A DNA stretch of 64,000 nucleotides, taken from assembly GCA_003202005.1 (NCBI GenBank), contig QJJF01000001.1, positions 775,099-839,098 on the forward strand, read 5' to 3'. The stretch comes from Williamsia faeni. GTDB lineage: Bacteria; Actinomycetota; Actinomycetes; Mycobacteriales; Mycobacteriaceae. The position numbers were made by a program, and so were the translations under genes. The notes under the pieces are model-generated. The model had not been told where the DNA came from. It saw nothing but the letters and a program-made list of their open reading frames with translations, and made no database searches. This document shows positions 25,368 through 34,343 of the stretch, piece by piece; the stretch's first letter is position 1, and the number at the start of each line of letters is the position of its first letter.

Positions 25368-25560
25368 TCAGGCACTCAGGTCGAGCACCGTACCTGTGCC
25401 GTTGCGTAGCGCGCCGTCCACGAGGATTCTCGCAGTAACCAAGTCCTGCAACCCGATTCCAGCGGAGTTGAATACCGTGATCTCGTCATCCGACCGGCGT
25501 GCACGCTCGAGATGGTTCCGGTCAGACTCGCAGTGCCGAGGCGTTACTCGGCCACCCCCC
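25368..25560 (-). pseudogene. Remnant of ornithine cyclodeaminase family gene (C-terminal end only)
   Basis: A minus-strand frame of about 45 codons reads SDDEITVFNSAGIGLQDLVT and ARILVDGALRNGTGTVLDLS, the characteristic C-terminal end of ornithine cyclodeaminase/mu-crystallin proteins. The rest of the ~320-residue gene is missing; upstream of residue ~24 the frame is unrelated and runs into the end of the nucleoside deaminase gene. It is a 5'-deleted leftover, not a functional gene. It fills the space between allophanate hydrolase and the deaminase. Confidence 0.7.
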
Positions 25561-26038
25561 TTGGCTTGAAGCACGTTGCGTGGAGGCTTTTCATCTCATC
25601 CTCGAAGATTCGGACTGGTCCCTCTACGAGGACGTCCGGTGCGACCGCGTTGATCGGCAGTGACGCGACCGGCGACGGCGGTACCTCCCACTCCGTCAGC
25701 CACTCGGTCAGCTGTGCGCCGGAAACCGCATAGACGATGCGGCCCAATCCAACCCAGGCGTGCGCGGCTGCGCACATCGGGCAATGTTCTCCGGAGGTAT
25801 AGACGGTCGCCTCGGCGCGTGCCACCGGAGACATGTTCGCCACTGCCCACAGGGCGATGGTCAATTCGGGATGGCGGGTGTGGTCGCCTCCTTTGACCCG
25901 GTTGCGGTCCTCGAAGATCACCTTGCCGGTGCCGTCGACCAGAATCGATCCAAACGGTTCGTCACCGTCATCGAGGGCTTCGGACGCCAAGTCGACACAG
26001 CGCCGCAGATGTTTCATGTCACGATCGGAGATACTCAC
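25544..26038 (-). CDS. Nucleoside/cytosine deaminase-family protein
   Basis: The 164-residue protein has the zinc-dependent deaminase motifs HPELTIAL (His-x-Glu) and EHCPMCAAAHAW (CxxC), with the proton-donating glutamate following the histidine. It most resembles guanine deaminase/nucleoside deaminase relatives. The substrate is uncertain. It is adjacent to the nitrogen operon and to the ornithine cyclodeaminase remnant, and 17 bp downstream of the LLM gene on the same strand. Confidence 0.86.
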   Translation of the reverse strand: MSISDRDMKHLRRCVDLASEALDDGDEPFGSILVDGTGKVIFEDRNRVKGGDHTRHPELTIALWAVANMSPVARAEATVYTSGEHCPMCAAAHAWVGLGRIVYAVSGAQLTEWLTEWEVPPSPVASLPINAVAPDVLVEGPVRIFEDEMKSLHATCFKPRGVAE

Positions 26039-26055
26039 AGCGACAAGGATACGGG

Positions 26056-26913
26056 CTACGAACCGCGCAACTCTGAGATTATCCGGCCATAGGCCTGCAG
26101 ATCGGCAGTGGATGGATCGATCGGCGTGATGTAGGTGATTCCGAACCTGTCTCGCAGTTCCCTGATCCTGGCCACGACGTCTTTCTGACTGCCACGCAGT
26201 CCGTTTGGCAGTGCCAGGAGTTCGGCATCGGTGGCGCCGCGCCGATGGCTCCTCAAAGTGTCGAGGTCGGGTTCGCGATCAATGGCGAGATCGAAGATGA
26301 TCAGGTTGATCTCGAGTTCACCGAATCGGTTGCCGGCCTTGGACCGCACGAAGTCGACGCGCTCGGCCAGGGCGGTCTCGTCGGCGACTGCGGCGAGGGC
26401 AACGATGTCTGCGTGCTGCGCCGCCAGGGTCAATACCTTGTCACCGATACCGGCGATCATGATCGGCGGTGGCGTCTGCACCGACCGAGGCTCATGGTCG
26501 GCGCGGCCGAGGAGCTCTCTCAGCGCGAGCACGGTCTCACGCAGGTGCTGCACCCGCTGCCCGTGTGTTCCGAAAGGGATTCCGGCAGCATCGAACTCGG
26601 TCTTCACATAACCGGCACCGAGCCCGATCTCGAACCGTCCCCCACTGAGTTGATCAATACTGGCGATATCGCGCGCCAACAGAGCCGGCCGATAGAAGCC
26701 GGCATTGAGGACGAAGGTCCCAACCCGCACGGTCGGAGCAGCGCTCGCCGCGGCAACAAGCATCGGGAACGGCGCCCCGAGCTCCAGGTGATCGGGCAAA
26801 AGGACGACGTCGACACCACAACCTTCAGCTTCGCGAACCTGTGCAAGGAAATGGTCGACCCCACCGCGTCCAAGAAGATTCACTCCGAAACGGAAGTCAC
26901 GCGCTGTAGCCAT
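26056..26913 (-). CDS. LLM-class F420-dependent oxidoreductase
   Basis: The 285-residue TIM-barrel protein (DFRFGVNLLGRGGVDHFLAQ, LPDHLELGAPFPML, GRFEIGLGAGYVKTEFDAAG) belongs to the luciferase-like F420-dependent families of actinobacteria. Substrate is unknown. The start at 26913 is the ATG where homology begins; the longer frame adds 29 unrelated residues. It may be co-transcribed with the downstream deaminase. It is divergent from the 13E12 gene. Confidence 0.85.
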   Translation of the reverse strand: MATARDFRFGVNLLGRGGVDHFLAQVREAEGCGVDVVLLPDHLELGAPFPMLVAAASAAPTVRVGTFVLNAGFYRPALLARDIASIDQLSGGRFEIGLGAGYVKTEFDAAGIPFGTHGQRVQHLRETVLALRELLGRADHEPRSVQTPPPIMIAGIGDKVLTLAAQHADIVALAAVADETALAERVDFVRSKAGNRFGELEINLIIFDLAIDREPDLDTLRSHRRGATDAELLALPNGLRGSQKDVVARIRELRDRFGITYITPIDPSTADLQAYGRIISELRGS

Positions 26914-27022
26914 GAAATCCAGCGTATCGAACGTGTCCGACCTCGTCGCTATGATAGGAGGTTTGCGTGCGTTCGTACGAGTAAAGATGTTGCAGTGCAA
27001 TAGAATTGGTGACCTCGAACAC

Positions 27023-27051
27023 TTGTGCTAACCGAGATTTGCGGGTATGCT
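27023..27051 (+). promoter_or_regulatory. Promoter giving a leaderless 13E12 transcript
   Basis: TTGTGC (27023-27028) and TATGCT (27046-27051) are spaced by 17 bp, and the ATG of the 13E12 gene begins 6 nt after the -10. Transcription would start at or next to the ATG, so the mRNA is probably leaderless, explaining the lack of a ribosome-binding site. Confidence 0.55.
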
Positions 27052-27057
27052 GAAGTC

Positions 27058-28344
27058 ATGGACTTCGGGGGAATGTTCGCCAGACTTTCAGATCTGGCAG
27101 GGGATGCGGCTTTGGTTGCCGGTGATGACACTGAGGTGTCATCGCGTACGGTAGCGGTTATTCGACTCAATCATGTAGTGGAACAACTACTTTTCCGACT
27201 GGTGGGTGAAATTGACACTCGTGGGATCGCGCAGAAATCCGGAAAGGGATCTACGGCGAAGTTGCTACAGGAAGCCGGGATGGCGCCGGCGGTCGCGCAT
27301 CGCTATGTTCGGGTCGGTACCGCGTTGGACGATATTCCGACGGTGGCGTCGTATGGCATCGACGGCACACGGTCAGGTGAACATCTAGATTCGATTGTGA
27401 AGGGCCTCAACCATATTGCCCGCCGCAACCCGGATCCGCCGGACACTGAACGTACGGACTGCGTGCGAGGCCTGTTGGCGGAAGCGTTGACCGCCACACC
27501 TTCCTCGGTATCAGCCCGGGCAAGGCACATGGCGATTGTGTTGTCGCCGCCGGACAAGCCGATCCCCGACGCCGAGAATCACGAGCTCAATGAGTTCTCG
27601 TTCGGGACCGGTGACGACGGGCGCAGTCACGGCACGTTGGACCCGGACAACCTGCTGGGTGAGAAGCTTCGGGTGGCGCTCGATCCGTTGTCGAAGCCGG
27701 TGCCCGAACCGGACGGTTCACCCGACAGTCGCACGAGTGCTCAAGTGCGCGCGGATGCGCTGGAGCAACTGCTCGATTCCTACCTTGATCAGGAAGACCG
27801 GCCGACCCGCGGCGGCGCGAAACCGCACGTCAACCTGACGGTGTCACCCGAACATCTACAGGCAGTACAACTGCGTGGGTTGGGTGGTGTGAAGCCGCCG
27901 GCGTTGGCAGCCTCGTTTGAATGGACCGGACCCGCCTCCGCATCGACAGCCCAGATGGTGGCCTGCGACTCGGTGATCACGAGAATCTTGGTCGACAACA
28001 ACATGGTCCCGCTCGATGTCGGACGGGACCACCGGACCGTGACACCGGCGATCCGCAAAGCGTTGATCGCCCGGGACCAGGGATGTGCGTACCCAGGGTG
28101 CGGTTGCCCAGCAGGGAGGACGGACGCCCACCACATCGTGCAGTGGAGTCAAGGCGGGGTCACCAGCCTGACCAACACCGTTCTCCTGTGCCGGCGCCAC
28201 CACCGGTACATCCATCACATGCGTTGGGAAGTCTTCATCGGTACCGACGGGCATCCCTGGTTCATCAACCCTGACGACGCCACCAGAACGCCTCTGCGAT
28301 CCCACGCCCGCAGGACCATGACGTCCGACCTCGCCGCCGCATAA
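27058..28344 (+). CDS. DUF222 / HNH endonuclease (13E12 repeat family)
   Basis: The 428-residue protein has a DUF222 helical region (about 25-300) and a C-terminal HNH nuclease domain (about 335-395) with RDQGCAYPGCGCPAGRTDAH, HIVQWSQGG and LLCRRHHRYIHH; the cysteines are structural and the histidines catalytic. The 13E12 family is multicopy in mycobacteria and relatives, sometimes within mobile elements, with undefined function. ATG 27058 is favoured over GTG 27025 because a promoter places transcription start there. A second family member lies at 53276-54991. Confidence 0.88.
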   Translation: MDFGGMFARLSDLAGDAALVAGDDTEVSSRTVAVIRLNHVVEQLLFRLVGEIDTRGIAQKSGKGSTAKLLQEAGMAPAVAHRYVRVGTALDDIPTVASYGIDGTRSGEHLDSIVKGLNHIARRNPDPPDTERTDCVRGLLAEALTATPSSVSARARHMAIVLSPPDKPIPDAENHELNEFSFGTGDDGRSHGTLDPDNLLGEKLRVALDPLSKPVPEPDGSPDSRTSAQVRADALEQLLDSYLDQEDRPTRGGAKPHVNLTVSPEHLQAVQLRGLGGVKPPALAASFEWTGPASASTAQMVACDSVITRILVDNNMVPLDVGRDHRTVTPAIRKALIARDQGCAYPGCGCPAGRTDAHHIVQWSQGGVTSLTNTVLLCRRHHRYIHHMRWEVFIGTDGHPWFINPDDATRTPLRSHARRTMTSDLAAA

Positions 28345-28597
28345 CCAGGCGAGGCCGGAACCGCAAGACCACCAACCTACGACGACATATTCCAAGTACC
28401 CCAAGCAACACAGCAACCGCTGTGTACTGCCTGATCTTTGAGAACTTCATAGTGAAACCACGAGGGCCGCTATGAACTCGGCAGCCGAGTGAACTCGCAA
28501 CGGTGCGGAAGGTTCACCCGGCCGCCGGGCTCATGGTCCTCGGAAGAATCCGCACGACCGAATCCCAATTTTCGTCGTTTTGTAGCAGGATGTCGGC

Positions 28598-30436
28598 ATG
28601 AGTGACGGGGTTGGGACCACGCTGGTCCTGCAGCGTGGGGTTTTCAGAGGTCCAATGGCCGCAACCGACGCCGAGCTGTATGCAACTGTGGCACAGGGTG
28701 AAGCGGCTCGCGAACGGCATGGCTTGCACCTGAGTCCCGGAGCCACGGTCGACACCGATACCTATTTCGGGCGACTCCCCGCCGGCTATTTCCGCCGGTG
28801 GACCACCCTGACGCAGGTGGATCTCGCATTTCGATTCGAGGCCACCGCACGTTCCCGGGTGACCGTACGCGGCTCGGACCACACCGGCATGGTCCACGAT
28901 CTACACGACATCGACCTCGAAGGCGCCGATGCCCTGGCCCTGACGGTCGATCTGACGCCTTTCACCGACGGCGGCAATGTCTGGCTGACATTCATGGCCG
29001 GCGACGGATCGTTGACGATCGACGACGTGCGGTGGTCGACCATCGCGCAGCAGCCGCTACGGCAGCCCGCGGTGGCGATCTGCACCTTCAACCGACCGGC
29101 CGACTGTGTCACCACCCTGGCAACTCTCGTCTCAGATTCAGTGGTCGCACACGAACTGCTGGCTGTCTGTGTCGTTGATCAAGGCACCGACCGCGTGGAT
29201 GACCAACCCGACTTCCCCGGGGTGAGCGCCGGCCTCTCGGACCGGTTCACCTACGTACAACAACCGAATCTCGGTGGCGCCGGTGGATTCACGCGCGGGA
29301 TGTGTGAAATCACGGAACGCCACGACAACGTCAACATCATCCTGATGGACGACGATATCCGGTGCGAGCCGGAATCCGTCTTGCGCCTCAACGCCTTTGC
29401 CAACCTGACCACCGAGCCCATGATTGTCGGCGCACAGATGCTCTACCTGTTGCATCCGACCCGGCTTCATGTCGGTGCGGAGGAAGCGAACCTCGAAAAG
29501 CTCAGGGCCGGACAGTGGTCGGAGCACGCTCTGCACGATGCCGACATGCTGACCGAACGTCAAGACCGGATAGCCGACGCCGGCTACAACGGCTGGTGGA
29601 CGTGCCTGATCCCCGCCGAGATCATCAAGACCATGGACCTGCCGATTCCGATGTTTTTCCAGTGGGACGACATCGAGTACGGCATTCGAGCCAACTTGGC
29701 GGGCGGATACCGCACCGTCACACTCCCGGGTGCTGCGGTGTGGCACATGGACTTCGCGGTCAAAGACCACGACGACTGGACCCTCTACTTCAGTATCCGG
29801 AATTCACTGATCACCGCCGCGCTGCACAGCGACTTCGACACCGCACAGCTGAGCGTCCGGCTGTTCCGCGAGATCGCACAGTACCTGGTGTCGATGCGAT
29901 ACGGCCTGGCCCTCACCATGATCCGGAGCATCGAGGATTTCCTCGTCGGCCCAGAGATTCTCGAAGACGGTGGACGCCAAGCCCTCGTCGATATCCGGAC
30001 CGAACGAAAGCGATTCCCCGAGACCACCATCTCGCCCGAGTCGGCGATACCCGGTGGCTCCTACGACGCTCTGCCCCTGCACCCGGCCGGTATTCCACCC
30101 GCGAAAGACAAGTTCGATCTCGTGCTGTCCAAACGCGCGGCAACCCAGCTGACAGGTCGAGTCCAGCGAGGTTGTGTGACGATACCGCCACAGAATGAAC
30201 ACTGGTGGCACGTGTCGCTGTTCGATCAGGTGGTTGTCACCGATGCCTCCGGCAGCGGCTACCGGGTCCGCACCCGCGATGTCAGGCTCGCTCGACAGCT
30301 GACCAAGCGAACCCTCCTGCTGATGAGGCGTTTTCGCGCCGACGGCACGAAGACCGCGCAGGCGTACCGCGATGCACTGCCACGCCTGACCAGCATAGAG
30401 AACTGGCGGCGCCTGTTCGAGACCCCGGAGCGGTGA
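28598..30436 (+). CDS. GlfT2-family galactofuranosyltransferase-like protein
   Basis: The 612-residue glycosyltransferase matches GlfT2, which polymerises galactofuranose in mycobacterial arabinogalactan using UDP-Galf. It keeps an N-terminal jelly-roll part, the GT2 domain with AICTFNRPADC, a DDD metal motif at 251-253, the catalytic WDD at 356-358 and His383 in AVWH. It is not next to the usual glf/aft/emb cell-wall genes, so it may be a paralogue for another glycan or the displaced main enzyme. The preceding 28345-28597 contains two GC-rich 6-bp hairpins (near 28477 and 28518) but no gene. Confidence 0.85.
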   Translation: MSDGVGTTLVLQRGVFRGPMAATDAELYATVAQGEAARERHGLHLSPGATVDTDTYFGRLPAGYFRRWTTLTQVDLAFRFEATARSRVTVRGSDHTGMVHDLHDIDLEGADALALTVDLTPFTDGGNVWLTFMAGDGSLTIDDVRWSTIAQQPLRQPAVAICTFNRPADCVTTLATLVSDSVVAHELLAVCVVDQGTDRVDDQPDFPGVSAGLSDRFTYVQQPNLGGAGGFTRGMCEITERHDNVNIILMDDDIRCEPESVLRLNAFANLTTEPMIVGAQMLYLLHPTRLHVGAEEANLEKLRAGQWSEHALHDADMLTERQDRIADAGYNGWWTCLIPAEIIKTMDLPIPMFFQWDDIEYGIRANLAGGYRTVTLPGAAVWHMDFAVKDHDDWTLYFSIRNSLITAALHSDFDTAQLSVRLFREIAQYLVSMRYGLALTMIRSIEDFLVGPEILEDGGRQALVDIRTERKRFPETTISPESAIPGGSYDALPLHPAGIPPAKDKFDLVLSKRAATQLTGRVQRGCVTIPPQNEHWWHVSLFDQVVVTDASGSGYRVRTRDVRLARQLTKRTLLLMRRFRADGTKTAQAYRDALPRLTSIENWRRLFETPER

Positions 30437-30439
30437 CGG

Positions 30440-31495
30440 CTACCGTGCCGACCGGCCCCGGCTGACACCACGTACCCCACGAACGGCCTTACGCGCCGCA
30501 CGCCGCGTCACGTTGCGGATCGAGATGGGCGGATTCGCCCGTAGCGCCGCCATCTCGTTGTGGTGCCGACGCTGGAGTTCGGCAATCTCGCGATGATGCT
30601 CGTCCCGCTGCCGATCGAGCTGATGGACCAGCTCGTCGCGGTTGACGGCCGCCGCGGCCATCTCGTACTGCATCGCGAGGACCCGCGTGTACAAGGCGAT
30701 CCGATTGTTCTCCATGGCTGCCAGCAACGGCGAGTCACTATAAGGCTCGAGCGCGCTCCGCAGGCGGTCAACGCGGTCCGGATCTCCGGTCGGGTAGATG
30801 ATCCCGAGTCCAAAAATCGCTGGTACCAAGGCGAATTCGTGCGACCCCTGCGGCTGTGCGGCAAGAGCGTCTTCGACGGCGGTCAGTACGCCGTTGCCCT
30901 CACCCCCGGCCTCGGTAGCGACAGTGAACTGACCGAGTCCCACGAACCCGGCGGGAGTGACTTCGTCATGCCACACGGTTGGCCCGTCGTCGCCGTGCTC
31001 GTGGACACAATCGGTATCGATCGCGGCGGCGTTGTAGTACAGATCGCGGCGGCCCCAGGGCCACAAGACATCGTGCAGGATGACAATCGCATCCGGTACT
31101 TTCGCCAGAATCCAATCGAGCTCACGACGGACCGTCACATAGTTGTGGTCCCCGTCGAGAATATAGACATCGCCGTTCGGAATACTGTCGAGGATTTCGG
31201 GTGAAAATCCTTCGACCAGATGGAGATTGGCGTTGGCCGCCAGAGTATTGCGCATCTCCTCGGTCGGACTCGATTCGATGCAGTACACGTCATCTGCACC
31301 GTGATCGAGATAGATCGAACTCGCTCCACCGGATTCGACCCCGACCTCCACCACCGTCGCCGGACGAGCTGCGGCAAAGATACGGCCGATCACCTCGGAG
31401 AACAGCGTCAGCGAATGCAGCAGCAGCGGGGCGTTCCGCGCATTCCGCGCTTGGGCGTGTGGATCGTCTCGATCCCCGAACTCAGGTGTCGTCAT
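30440..31495 (-). CDS. Class I SAM-dependent methyltransferase with coiled-coil tail
   Basis: The 351-residue protein has a Rossmann methyltransferase core with motif I VVEVGVESGGASS (about 47-59) and an acidic VYILDGDHNY segment (about 112), like CmcI-type and Methyltransf_24 enzymes in polysaccharide loci. Residues ~285-325 form a charged coiled coil (DELVHQLDRQRDEHHREIAE), followed by a basic tail that could bind membrane or nucleic acid. It overlaps the large HAD protein gene by 14 bp on the same strand and is 4 bp from the convergent GlfT2-like gene. Glycan O-methylation is the inferred role. Confidence 0.82.
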   Translation of the reverse strand: MTTPEFGDRDDPHAQARNARNAPLLLHSLTLFSEVIGRIFAAARPATVVEVGVESGGASSIYLDHGADDVYCIESSPTEEMRNTLAANANLHLVEGFSPEILDSIPNGDVYILDGDHNYVTVRRELDWILAKVPDAIVILHDVLWPWGRRDLYYNAAAIDTDCVHEHGDDGPTVWHDEVTPAGFVGLGQFTVATEAGGEGNGVLTAVEDALAAQPQGSHEFALVPAIFGLGIIYPTGDPDRVDRLRSALEPYSDSPLLAAMENNRIALYTRVLAMQYEMAAAAVNRDELVHQLDRQRDEHHREIAELQRRHHNEMAALRANPPISIRNVTRRAARKAVRGVRGVSRGRSAR

Positions 31496-34163
31496 TGTCG
31501 TCCTCTTCCTGCGGCAGAGGTGGAGGACCTCCGGCGCGCGTCACGATCCTGGCGACTCCGGCGGCCAGGGCCAAGGGGCCACCGGCGCGGTATTCTTCTT
31601 TGGCGCGCGAGGTCAACCGGGTGAGTCGGCGTCCCGGTGGCGGCCGATGCTGCAGTCCCGACAATGACTGTGGGAGAACAGCAAACGCGATCGTGATCGC
31701 AGCAGTGCTCACGGGCGCGCCCGCTCGCGCGGCGAGTGGCAACCACAACGCCGAATGCGGTTGGTGGAACTCGACCAGATTGCCGCCCAGCCAGGTCGAT
31801 TCCGCGTAGACCAGGCCGGAGAAGTCCCCCGGCTGATCCCAACGCAGCGGCTCCGGCAGGCGATGCCCACCGGCGGTGACGGTCGCCTCGATCCAGTCCA
31901 CCCGCACCAGCGCGGGGCGACCGGGAATGGCCAGTGAGATGTCCGTCGCGTCGAATGCCTCGAAGTTCAAGCGCGCGAACGACAATCCGTTCCGGTTGAT
32001 GCGCAGCGGGACCTTGGGTCCGTCGTGCCACTTGCCATCGCCGGTCCGAAAGCGCAGCACTGTCTCGCTACCGGGCGCATCGGGCTCGAAGACCTCGGCC
32101 GGCACAGCCCCCGAGTTCACGGCTTCTGCGGCGGCGGCCAGTTTCGGGTCCGTTGCTGCCAGCACCTGCGGCCAGAATGAATCCCGCATCAGGAGGTCAC
32201 CGAGGTCTCCCGGCGACATATACGGGACCGCCGGCAGGAGATCGACCGGGACAACGTGGGTCACGAGATCCGAGCCGAAGTTGTCCTCGTGTTCCCATGC
32301 ACCGAAGACAGCAGCCTCGTCGGGGGTGGGAGAAATGATGGACGTCGCCAGGATGTTGCCCAGCTGCACCACCTCGCCACCGTTGAACGCGGGCCACTCC
32401 GGCAACTCCGAGGCGTAGCGCAGCCATTCGTTCTGGAACGCATGAACTGCCTCGTGGAGAGCGGCACGTGCGTGCAACTGCGATGCCGAACCGGCAATCG
32501 GGCCGAGGATCGGTTCGCCCTCGGGAGTGAAATCGAGCAACGACCCGCAGAGGCTGCTGACGCCTTGTTCCAGAACCTCCGGGCTGCGGACCAATGGACC
32601 GACGATGTCTTCGGGTTCACCGGCGGAGCCGAGATAGCCCTCGAGACGCAGACCACGCAGCGCCACCTTGGTGCTGCGTTTGTCGGTCGCGAGATACAGA
32701 CCGGCCGGTTTGATCGGGATTCCGGACAGCTCCAGAGCCGTGGCCAACTGGCTCTGGATCGTGGCGCCCCAGCCGAGATCCACCAATGTGAGTTCGCCCG
32801 AGTCGAGTGCGCCGACCAGCCGCAGATGCGCCAGGAGCCGTTCGCGGGTGGCCGTCGCGGTGGTCGCGATCCGGTTCCGCAGGGCCGGCGACTCGGTCAG
32901 GGCGGTCGCGACGTCGTCGGCGATGATGCCGTTGTCGAGCACCGTGCCCAGCCGGGCCGACAGCGCCGGTACGTCGCCGGGCCGCAGTTGCAGTATGCCG
33001 AGCAGGCCGCCGATGGTCATCCCGTGCCGGCGGCGCATGAAGGTGTGGATGCTGTCCTGATCGACAACCCCCAGCGCCGCGACCGATGTCAGATGCCGCG
33101 ACAGCCAGACCGGCTTGGCGGTGACATCGAAGCCGTGTTGGCGGGCGGCGTTGTTGATCAGGGTCGAAAGCATCTCCCCTTCCCGCATCGGGCACCACAG
33201 CACCGAGGTGCCCTCTTCGTGCGCCCGGCGCGCCGCCCATTCGGCAAAGCCGGTGAGTACCGGTCCGAGCACGGATGCGCCATAGCGCCACGCGCACGCC
33301 ACATCGGGTGCGACTGCATCGAGCTGCGCATCCTCGATCAACTTGGCGCGCAGGCTGGTGATACCGAAGTCGCCCTGAGTCAGGTCCAGTCGCGGCGCAC
33401 AGGCACCGAACGGTTCGAGCGGGCTGCGCTCGCGACGGAGGATCGGCTCGTACCTCTCACCGATCCGGGTGAAATGCACCGTCCGGACACCCAGCTTGCC
33501 GGGCACCGTCACATCCGGACGCTTGTTGTCACCGATGTGCACGATCTGGCCGGGGAGTACACCCAGCGCTTTCACGACGATCTTCCACAGACCGTCGGCC
33601 TTGTCGACGCCGTGTTCATGAGAGCGGAAGAACTTCGCAGACTTGAGCGGTTCGAGGCCGGGCTGATCGAGGAAGCGGTCGAGATGTTCCTGGAGGAAGT
33701 AGGTGTCGGACACCACGACAATCGGGATCGAATGTGCGTGAGCGGTGTTGATCAGGGCGGCGATGTCGAGGTCCGGCACCAGGGTCCGGTACTCCTCGTC
33801 GATCTCCGCCTCGACGTAGAAGTCGATATTGCCGCGCAGCATGATCGCGGTGGGCATCTCACGCCAGATGTCGTATATCGACACCTCGGGGCCCAGCGCG
33901 CCCCGCCGCTCGCGCGAATCCGATTCGGCGACGATCCGCATCCGGCGAAATGTCGCGGCATCCACCCACGGCGGGATGGCGCCCTCACGCACGAGTCGCT
34001 CGCCCAACAGGGCGAAGAGGTCGGTGGGCCGCGGAACCCGCCGCCACAAAATGGTGTCGAATATGTCGAGCGACAAGACAGAACACGAGCCGTCACGCAG
34101 CATCTGATGCACGTCTTCGAGGCTGGTGCGGCCACGCCGCACCACCCGCTTTTGGGAGTCCAT
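31482..34163 (-). CDS. Very large HAD-superfamily protein of a surface-glycan locus
   Basis: The ~893-residue protein starts with a HAD hydrolase domain (about 25-260): motif I SLDIFDTILW (Asp33), motif II VVVSDTYF, a lysine in VDKADG and motif IV IGDNKRPD. After this come ~600 residues of a conserved but uncharacterised region (for example WCPMREGEML and LVDLGWGATIQSQL), seen next to glycosyltransferases in capsule and rhamnan clusters, and a C-terminal beta-rich part. It probably handles a phosphorylated sugar or glycan intermediate. Its start is uncertain: ATG 34163 is used, but no strong ribosome-binding site is visible and the frame is open to 34244. Confidence 0.72.
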   Translation of the reverse strand: MDSQKRVVRRGRTSLEDVHQMLRDGSCSVLSLDIFDTILWRRVPRPTDLFALLGERLVREGAIPPWVDAATFRRMRIVAESDSRERRGALGPEVSIYDIWREMPTAIMLRGNIDFYVEAEIDEEYRTLVPDLDIAALINTAHAHSIPIVVVSDTYFLQEHLDRFLDQPGLEPLKSAKFFRSHEHGVDKADGLWKIVVKALGVLPGQIVHIGDNKRPDVTVPGKLGVRTVHFTRIGERYEPILRRERSPLEPFGACAPRLDLTQGDFGITSLRAKLIEDAQLDAVAPDVACAWRYGASVLGPVLTGFAEWAARRAHEEGTSVLWCPMREGEMLSTLINNAARQHGFDVTAKPVWLSRHLTSVAALGVVDQDSIHTFMRRRHGMTIGGLLGILQLRPGDVPALSARLGTVLDNGIIADDVATALTESPALRNRIATTATATRERLLAHLRLVGALDSGELTLVDLGWGATIQSQLATALELSGIPIKPAGLYLATDKRSTKVALRGLRLEGYLGSAGEPEDIVGPLVRSPEVLEQGVSSLCGSLLDFTPEGEPILGPIAGSASQLHARAALHEAVHAFQNEWLRYASELPEWPAFNGGEVVQLGNILATSIISPTPDEAAVFGAWEHEDNFGSDLVTHVVPVDLLPAVPYMSPGDLGDLLMRDSFWPQVLAATDPKLAAAAEAVNSGAVPAEVFEPDAPGSETVLRFRTGDGKWHDGPKVPLRINRNGLSFARLNFEAFDATDISLAIPGRPALVRVDWIEATVTAGGHRLPEPLRWDQPGDFSGLVYAESTWLGGNLVEFHQPHSALWLPLAARAGAPVSTAAITIAFAVLPQSLSGLQHRPPPGRRLTRLTSRAKEEYRAGGPLALAAGVARIVTRAGGPPPLPQEEDDNDDT

Positions 34164-34343
34164 CACTTCGTTGATCAGGGCTTTGTCCAATCCTCGTGTC
34201 TTGATCCAGAACCATCCTAGTGACGACGACCACCTCCGGTGCACATGTCCGCTTCGTTTTTGAGGTCGATGATCGAGCGCTGCAGATGCTTTACCGAGAC
34301 TTCGATGGGGTCAGCACGTCGATCCGCGATCGGTACCGGCAAG

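Noticed and set aside
26966-26983. Five-codon ORF (GTG...TAA) behind AGGAGG in the LLM/13E12 divergent region
   Set aside because: Too short to distinguish from chance, no regulated gene with matching amino acid and no hairpin.
32256-34220. 654-codon open frame antisense to the HAD protein gene
   Set aside because: No recognisable domain; composition is that of a shadow of the minus-strand gene, which has intact HAD motifs.
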